The position numbers were made by a program, and so were the translations under genes. Of a stretch of 64,000 nt of DNA, positions 59,874 to 64,000 are shown in pieces. The first letter of the stretch is position 1; every line of letters begins with the position of its first letter. The notes under the pieces are model-generated. The model was given only the letters and a program-made list of their open reading frames with translations, was not told the origin of the DNA and ran no database searches. The DNA comes from CAVQND01 sp049518415 (GTDB taxonomy: Bacteria; Verrucomicrobiota; Verrucomicrobiia; Limisphaerales; UBA8199). The stretch is from positions 1-64,000 of the forward strand of contig JBEKRX010000013.1 in the NCBI GenBank assembly GCA_049518415.1, in the 5' to 3' direction.

Positions 59874-62510
59874 ATGCTGAAAGAAACCAAAACGAATCTC
59901 CAGGCTGACATTCCGCCCGCGAGTTTTGGAAGCGGCCTCGGCCAGGCCGAGGGGGGACCGGTCGAGGCCGTGGGAGAGCCGCGGGCGGGTCGAGCGAAGG
60001 GGTCTGTGCCGCCAGGCAGGATTTTGCCCTGGCTGGTGCTGTTGTTCTTCGGCAGTGGCTGCGCGGCGCTGATTTACGAAATCGTTTGGCTCCAGTTGCT
60101 GCAACTGGTGATCGGTTTGACGACTCTCTCTTTGGGGATTTTATTGGGCACCTTCATGGGGGGCATGTGCCTGGGCAGCCTGCTTTTGCCGCGGTTGGTT
60201 TCCCCGCGGCGCCATCCTTTGCGGGTTTACGGCCTGCTGGAATTGGGGCTGGGCATCATCGCTCTGGGGGTGCTGTTTGGCCTGCCGCTGCTGGGCCAGA
60301 TGTACGCCGCGAAGGGGGGAGCGGGTTTCGGCGGGATTCTCCTGCGGGGAGTGGTGGCGGCGGTCTGTTTGTTGCCGCCCACATTGCTGATGGGCGCGAC
60401 CCTGCCGGCGATTGCGCGGTGGGTGGAAGCTACGCCGCAGGGCGTTTCCTGGCTGGGCTTCTTTTACGGGGGCAATATCGCCGGGGCCGTGTTCGGCTGC
60501 CTGCTGGCTGGATTCTATTTGTTGAGAGTGTATAACATGGCGGCGGCGACCTATGTCGCCGCGTCGATCAACGGGGTCTTGGCCTTGGTCTCCCTGGTTT
60601 TGGCCGCTTTTGCGGGCCATGAGCCGCCAGCGTGCGCACCCGCGCGAGGCCGGGTTGAGCGCCAGGGAGGTTCTTGGGCGGTCTATGTCGCGATCGGGCT
60701 GTCCGGCGTGGGGGCGCTGGGCGCGGAGGTGGTTTGGACCCGGTCATTATCGCTGATTTTCGGGGCCACCGTTTATACGTTTTCGATTATCCTGGCGGTT
60801 TTCCTGGCGGGGCTGGGAATCGGGAGCGGTGTGAGTTCGTTGGCGGCGCGCCGGCTGGTTCGGCCCCGGCTGGCGCTGGGAGGTTGCCAGGCGCTGCTGG
60901 TGGCAGCGACGGCCTGGGGTGCTTACATGATCACCCATTCGCTGCCCTATTGGCCGGTCAACCCCGTCCTGGCCGTGAGTCCCTGGTACACCTTTCAATT
61001 GGATTTGGCACGTTGTCTGTGGGCGGTGCTGCCGGCCGCGGTTTTGTGGGGGGCGAGTTTTCCACTGGCCCTGGCCGCCGTGGCGTCACGGGGAGAGGAC
61101 CCCGGGCGCCTGGTGGGCCGGGTGTATGCCGCCAACACCCTGGGGGCGATCCTGGGCGCCCTTGGCTTCAGCCTGGCCCTGATTCCCCTGGCGGGCACAC
61201 AATGGGCGCAACGGGTGGGAGTGGTGCTGCCGGCGGCGGCGGCGCTGGCGCTGTTGGCGCCGTTGCTCCGGACAGGCCGCCTGGGGGCTGCGCCTGGCGC
61301 CGTAGCGGGGCAACCCGGCTTCCGGCGGGCGCTGGCGGTCGCCCTGGCGGTTTTGGTGGGCGTTGCGGCGTTGCTGGCCAGGAGCGTGCCTCCCATGCCG
61401 TGGGGAGCCGTGGCTTATGGCCGGTTCACGGCCACGTATGCCCACCGCCTGGCCCCCGGCATCATTGCCGAGAAGGAGGTGCCCACCGACAGCGGCACCC
61501 CGGACATTTTTTGCACCTACTTGGGCGAGGGCCTGAACGGCTCGGTCGCCGTGACAAAACTGAGCAACGGGGTGCGGAATTTCCACTCGGCGGGGAAGGT
61601 GCAGGCCTCGACCGAGCGGCGCGATATGCGCGTGCAGCGGATGCTGGGGCATATCCCCGCCCTAATCCACCCGCGGCCCGAATCGGTGCTGGTGGTGGCC
61701 TGTGGCGCCGGGGTAACCGCGGGCAGCTTTGTGGTGCATCCCGAGGTCAAGCGCATCGTCATTTGCGACATCGAGCCGCTGGTCCCGCGTTTCGTGGCCC
61801 CGCTCTTCGAGAAGGAGAACCACGCCGTGCTCAAGGATCCCCGGACCGAGGTGGTCTGCGACGACGGCCGGCATTTGATGCGCACCACCAAAGAGAAGTT
61901 CGACATCATCACCTCCGACCCGATCGACCCCTGGGTCAAGGGCTGCGCCGCCCTCAACACGGTGGAGTACTACGAAATGTGCAAGGCGCGCCTGAAACCG
62001 GGCGGGGTGATGGCCTTGTGGATGCCCCTCTACGAGAGCAATCCGGACACAGCCAAGAGCGTCATCGCCACGTTTTTCAAGGCCTTCCCGCACGGGGTTC
62101 TCTGGAGCAACGACAGCGAAGGCGAGGGCTATGATGCCGTCTTGTGCGGTCAAGTGGAGCCGACCCGCATCGACCTTGACGAGTGGCAAGCACGTTGGCG
62201 CCGCCCAGACCAGGCTCCCGTAAAGCAGTCGCTCCAAGAAGTTGGATTCCACTCGGTCTTCGGTTTGCTGGCCACCTATGCCGGGCAAGCGCCCGATCTG
62301 CGGCAATGGATGAGGGACGCCCAGATCAATACCGACCAGAACCTGCGCCTGCAGTACCTGGCCGGGATGTGGCTGAACTCGTACGTGGGGTCGGAAATCC
62401 TGGATGGGATCAAGCGGCACTACCGATTTCCGGAGAACCTTTTCTTCGGCTCGGAGACCGACAAGCGAGTGTTGAGGCATTTCCTGGAAGGCGCGCCCCT
62501 AGGCAAGTAG
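59874..62510 (+). CDS. Membrane spermidine-synthase-like protein
   Basis: An 878-residue protein from the ATG at 59874 (MLKETKTNLQADIPP). After a 50-residue tail, ~12 membrane segments (SGCAALIYEIVWLQLLQLVIG, GTFMGGMCLGSLLLPR) fill ~55-530. A Rossmann-like aminopropyltransferase domain follows (~590-800): VVACGAGVTAGSFVVHP, VICDIEPLV, VVCDDGRHLMRTT, DIITSDPIDPW. In spermidine synthases the last motif has the catalytic Asp; here DP-x-DP is kept. The fused type may make a polyamine or a different methylated/aminopropylated product. The substrate is unknown. Confidence 0.87.
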   Translation: MLKETKTNLQADIPPASFGSGLGQAEGGPVEAVGEPRAGRAKGSVPPGRILPWLVLLFFGSGCAALIYEIVWLQLLQLVIGLTTLSLGILLGTFMGGMCLGSLLLPRLVSPRRHPLRVYGLLELGLGIIALGVLFGLPLLGQMYAAKGGAGFGGILLRGVVAAVCLLPPTLLMGATLPAIARWVEATPQGVSWLGFFYGGNIAGAVFGCLLAGFYLLRVYNMAAATYVAASINGVLALVSLVLAAFAGHEPPACAPARGRVERQGGSWAVYVAIGLSGVGALGAEVVWTRSLSLIFGATVYTFSIILAVFLAGLGIGSGVSSLAARRLVRPRLALGGCQALLVAATAWGAYMITHSLPYWPVNPVLAVSPWYTFQLDLARCLWAVLPAAVLWGASFPLALAAVASRGEDPGRLVGRVYAANTLGAILGALGFSLALIPLAGTQWAQRVGVVLPAAAALALLAPLLRTGRLGAAPGAVAGQPGFRRALAVALAVLVGVAALLARSVPPMPWGAVAYGRFTATYAHRLAPGIIAEKEVPTDSGTPDIFCTYLGEGLNGSVAVTKLSNGVRNFHSAGKVQASTERRDMRVQRMLGHIPALIHPRPESVLVVACGAGVTAGSFVVHPEVKRIVICDIEPLVPRFVAPLFEKENHAVLKDPRTEVVCDDGRHLMRTTKEKFDIITSDPIDPWVKGCAALNTVEYYEMCKARLKPGGVMALWMPLYESNPDTAKSVIATFFKAFPHGVLWSNDSEGEGYDAVLCGQVEPTRIDLDEWQARWRRPDQAPVKQSLQEVGFHSVFGLLATYAGQAPDLRQWMRDAQINTDQNLRLQYLAGMWLNSYVGSEILDGIKRHYRFPENLFFGSETDKRVLRHFLEGAPLGK

Positions 62511-62728
62511 GGCGAGGGCAGGTCGAGAAGCCCTCCTTGATACTATCCCGGCACTCTTCTATGGTGGCAGAGTATCGCGAGGGGCTGGCTCGGGAGCCGG
62601 CGGGCGCCATCGCTTTTGGCTCTCGGATGAGCGGCCTTTCGGGCGCTTTGTTTATGACGACAAATCTCAATTATCGATCCTGCTTCGTGGGCCGCGCGCT
62701 GTCGGCCAGGCCTTCTGCGGCAACACCG

Positions 62729-64000
62729 ATGCGAGCTGTGGCCGGGCTGTTGGTTTGGGTGATTTGTTTTTCCGTCGCCCAGGCCGCGGCGAGCCAGGGA
62801 CCGGGCGAGCCGAGCCAGTTGACGAGTGGTTGGGAGTTGCAGGATGCGGCCAAGGTGCCGGCAGGGGGCGAGGCGGTTTCCCGGGCCGACTTTGAACCGG
62901 CCAGTTGGCACCGGGCAACGGTGCCCGGCACGGTTCTGACCAGCCTGGTCAATGACGGCGTGTATCCTGAGCCGCTCTATGGCGAGAATAACCGGACGAT
63001 CCCGGACAGTCTCTGTCGCGCCACTTACTGGTATCGCACTACCTTCACCCCGCCGCCGTCCTTCACCGGCAAGCGGGTCTGGCTGAACTTCCACGGTATC
63101 AACTACATCGCCGAGGTCTGGGTGAACGGGCGCCAGGTCGGCACGATCAAGGGGGCGTTCGCGCGCGGCATTTTCGATGTGACCCCGCTCGTCACCGTGG
63201 GCGGGGTTAATGGCCTGGCGGTTCACGTTTTCCCGCAGCCGCACCCGGGCGCCAGCCACGACAAGGCCATCGCCACCGGGACCGGGCCTAATGGCGGCGT
63301 GACCGCCCTGGACGGACCCACTTTCCTGTGCACCGTCGGCTGGGACTGGATTCCCACCATCCGCGACCGCGACACGGGCCTGTGGCAGGAGGTCACGCTC
63401 GCGGCCAGCGGGCCGGTGGTGATCCAGGACCCTTTCGTCACCTCGGAACTGCCGTTGCCCCGCGTGGACAGCGCCGCCCTCACGGTGCAGGCCACGCTCC
63501 GCAACGCCACCGACACGCCCCAGGCAGGCAGCCTGACCGGGGTGATCGACGGGAGCAGCTTCCGGCAGGAGGTCGCCCTGGGACCGAACGAGACCCGGAC
63601 GGTGACCTTCAGCCCGGCAACCACGCCGGCGCTGCGCCTCAAGCAGCCCCGGCTCTGGTGGCCCAACGGCTTCGGCCCGCAGCATCTCTACAAGCTGCGT
63701 CTGGCCTTTGTCCAGAAGGGCGCGGTGTCAGACGCGCGCGCGGTGAACTTCGGCGTCCGCCAGATTAGCTATGCCTTGCCCGGCTCGGAGAACCTGGCGT
63801 TGTCCATCAATGGCGTTCCGGTGGTAGCCAAGGGGGGGGACTGGGGCATGGACGAAGCCCTGAAACGCATCCCGCGCAAACGCCTTGAGGCCCAGCTCCG
63901 CCTGCACCAACTGGCCAACTACACCATCATCCGCAACTGGGTCGGCCAGAGCACCAGCGAGGACTTTTACGACCTCTGTGACCAATACGGCCTGCTGCTC
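62729..64000 (+). CDS. Glycoside hydrolase family 2 protein (5' part)
   Basis: A frame of 424 codons, open to the window end. The ATG at 62729 gives a signal peptide (MRAVAGLLVWVICFSVAQA); the in-frame ATG at 62654 would add 25 residues. Sugar-binding jelly roll (~30-200, with WHRATVPGTVLTSLV, YWYRTTF, FHGINYIAEVWVNG), then GWDWIPTIRDRDTGLWQEV, the immunoglobulin-like domain (~250-345) and the start of the catalytic barrel (VVAKGGDWGMD, IRNWVG). This is the layout of GH2 exo-beta-glucosaminidase or beta-mannosidase relatives. The catalytic Glu residues lie beyond the window. Confidence 0.9.
   Translation, partial: MRAVAGLLVWVICFSVAQAAASQGPGEPSQLTSGWELQDAAKVPAGGEAVSRADFEPASWHRATVPGTVLTSLVNDGVYPEPLYGENNRTIPDSLCRATYWYRTTFTPPPSFTGKRVWLNFHGINYIAEVWVNGRQVGTIKGAFARGIFDVTPLVTVGGVNGLAVHVFPQPHPGASHDKAIATGTGPNGGVTALDGPTFLCTVGWDWIPTIRDRDTGLWQEVTLAASGPVVIQDPFVTSELPLPRVDSAALTVQATLRNATDTPQAGSLTGVIDGSSFRQEVALGPNETRTVTFSPATTPALRLKQPRLWWPNGFGPQHLYKLRLAFVQKGAVSDARAVNFGVRQISYALPGSENLALSINGVPVVAKGGDWGMDEALKRIPRKRLEAQLRLHQLANYTIIRNWVGQSTSEDFYDLCDQYGLLL

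Noticed and set aside
1..64000. tRNA, rRNA or riboswitch genes
   Set aside because: No cloverleaf-like or known riboswitch consensus was seen by eye; a tool search would be needed to be certain.

Overview
The window is a high-GC, chromosome-like stretch that best fits Verrucomicrobiota (Limisphaerales/Pedosphaera-like) and less well Planctomycetota. This rests on the mix of content: secreted glycoside hydrolases and a sulfatase, a giant lamin-tail/CotH protein, a PEP-CTERM-type protein, DUF433/UPF0175 antitoxins, spermidine-synthase-like and O-mannosyltransferase-like membrane proteins, and many dispersed hairpin repeats. No tRNA, rRNA, CRISPR array, integrase or insertion sequence was recognised.

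Layout. 0-4 kb: a cyclase-like/kinase/WD40 fusion. 4.2-5 kb: a broken toxin-antitoxin pair running into hairpin repeats. 5-9.5 kb: a secreted repeat protein and two secreted carbohydrate enzymes (GH39-like, GH28-like). 9.7-10.5 kb: two converging DUF433 modules whose toxin genes are both truncated. 10.8-15 kb: the housekeeping cluster prs-rplY-pth-rpsF-ssb-rplI, with no rpsR between ssb and rplI. 15.0-15.7 kb: a small conserved protein and a retropepsin-like protease. 15.8-22.3 kb (minus): a MoxR/DUF58/DUF4381/BatA/BatB/TPR operon with repeats lodged in its spacers. 22.8-24.2 kb: a tandem duplication of an OmpH/Skp-like chaperone gene. 24.4-32.2 kb: a sodium/solute symporter, a two-gene ABC exporter, an APC permease with a stress-protein tail, and purF. 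33-34.5 kb: a secreted Ig-like protein.

34.6-40.1 kb is the most interesting part. A BlaI/MecI repressor gene is followed by a BlaR1-type M56 metallopeptidase fused to a type II secretion-style secretin. Two TACA-N2-TGTA operators lie in the short divergent region, which also leads to an ECF sigma factor, its anti-sigma factor and a secreted protein, joined by 4-bp overlaps. The arrangement suggests a signalling and envelope circuit in which a repressor, a sensor protease carrying a secretin-like domain and a sigma/anti-sigma pair share one control region.

40.2-64 kb: a sulfatase, an SGNH/TPR protein, a 2,407-residue CotH/lamin-tail protein, a membrane TPR protein carrying a repeat-derived in-frame insertion, a PEP-CTERM-type protein, a lower-GC stretch with a hypothetical protein and gene-poor repeats, a DUF4185-like/discoidin-like protein, a membrane spermidine-synthase-like protein, and the start of a GH2 enzyme cut by the window end.

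Repeats are a theme. Family B (1-117, 16734-16975, 19900-20165, 42008-42094) has matching inverted ends and internal hairpins whose tips differ between copies but stay self-complementary. Family A (4828-4959, 52641-52740, 57709-57840) is a long palindromic element, once inside a coding sequence. Tandem arrays of 7-9 bp units recur at gene borders and at two sites within genes.
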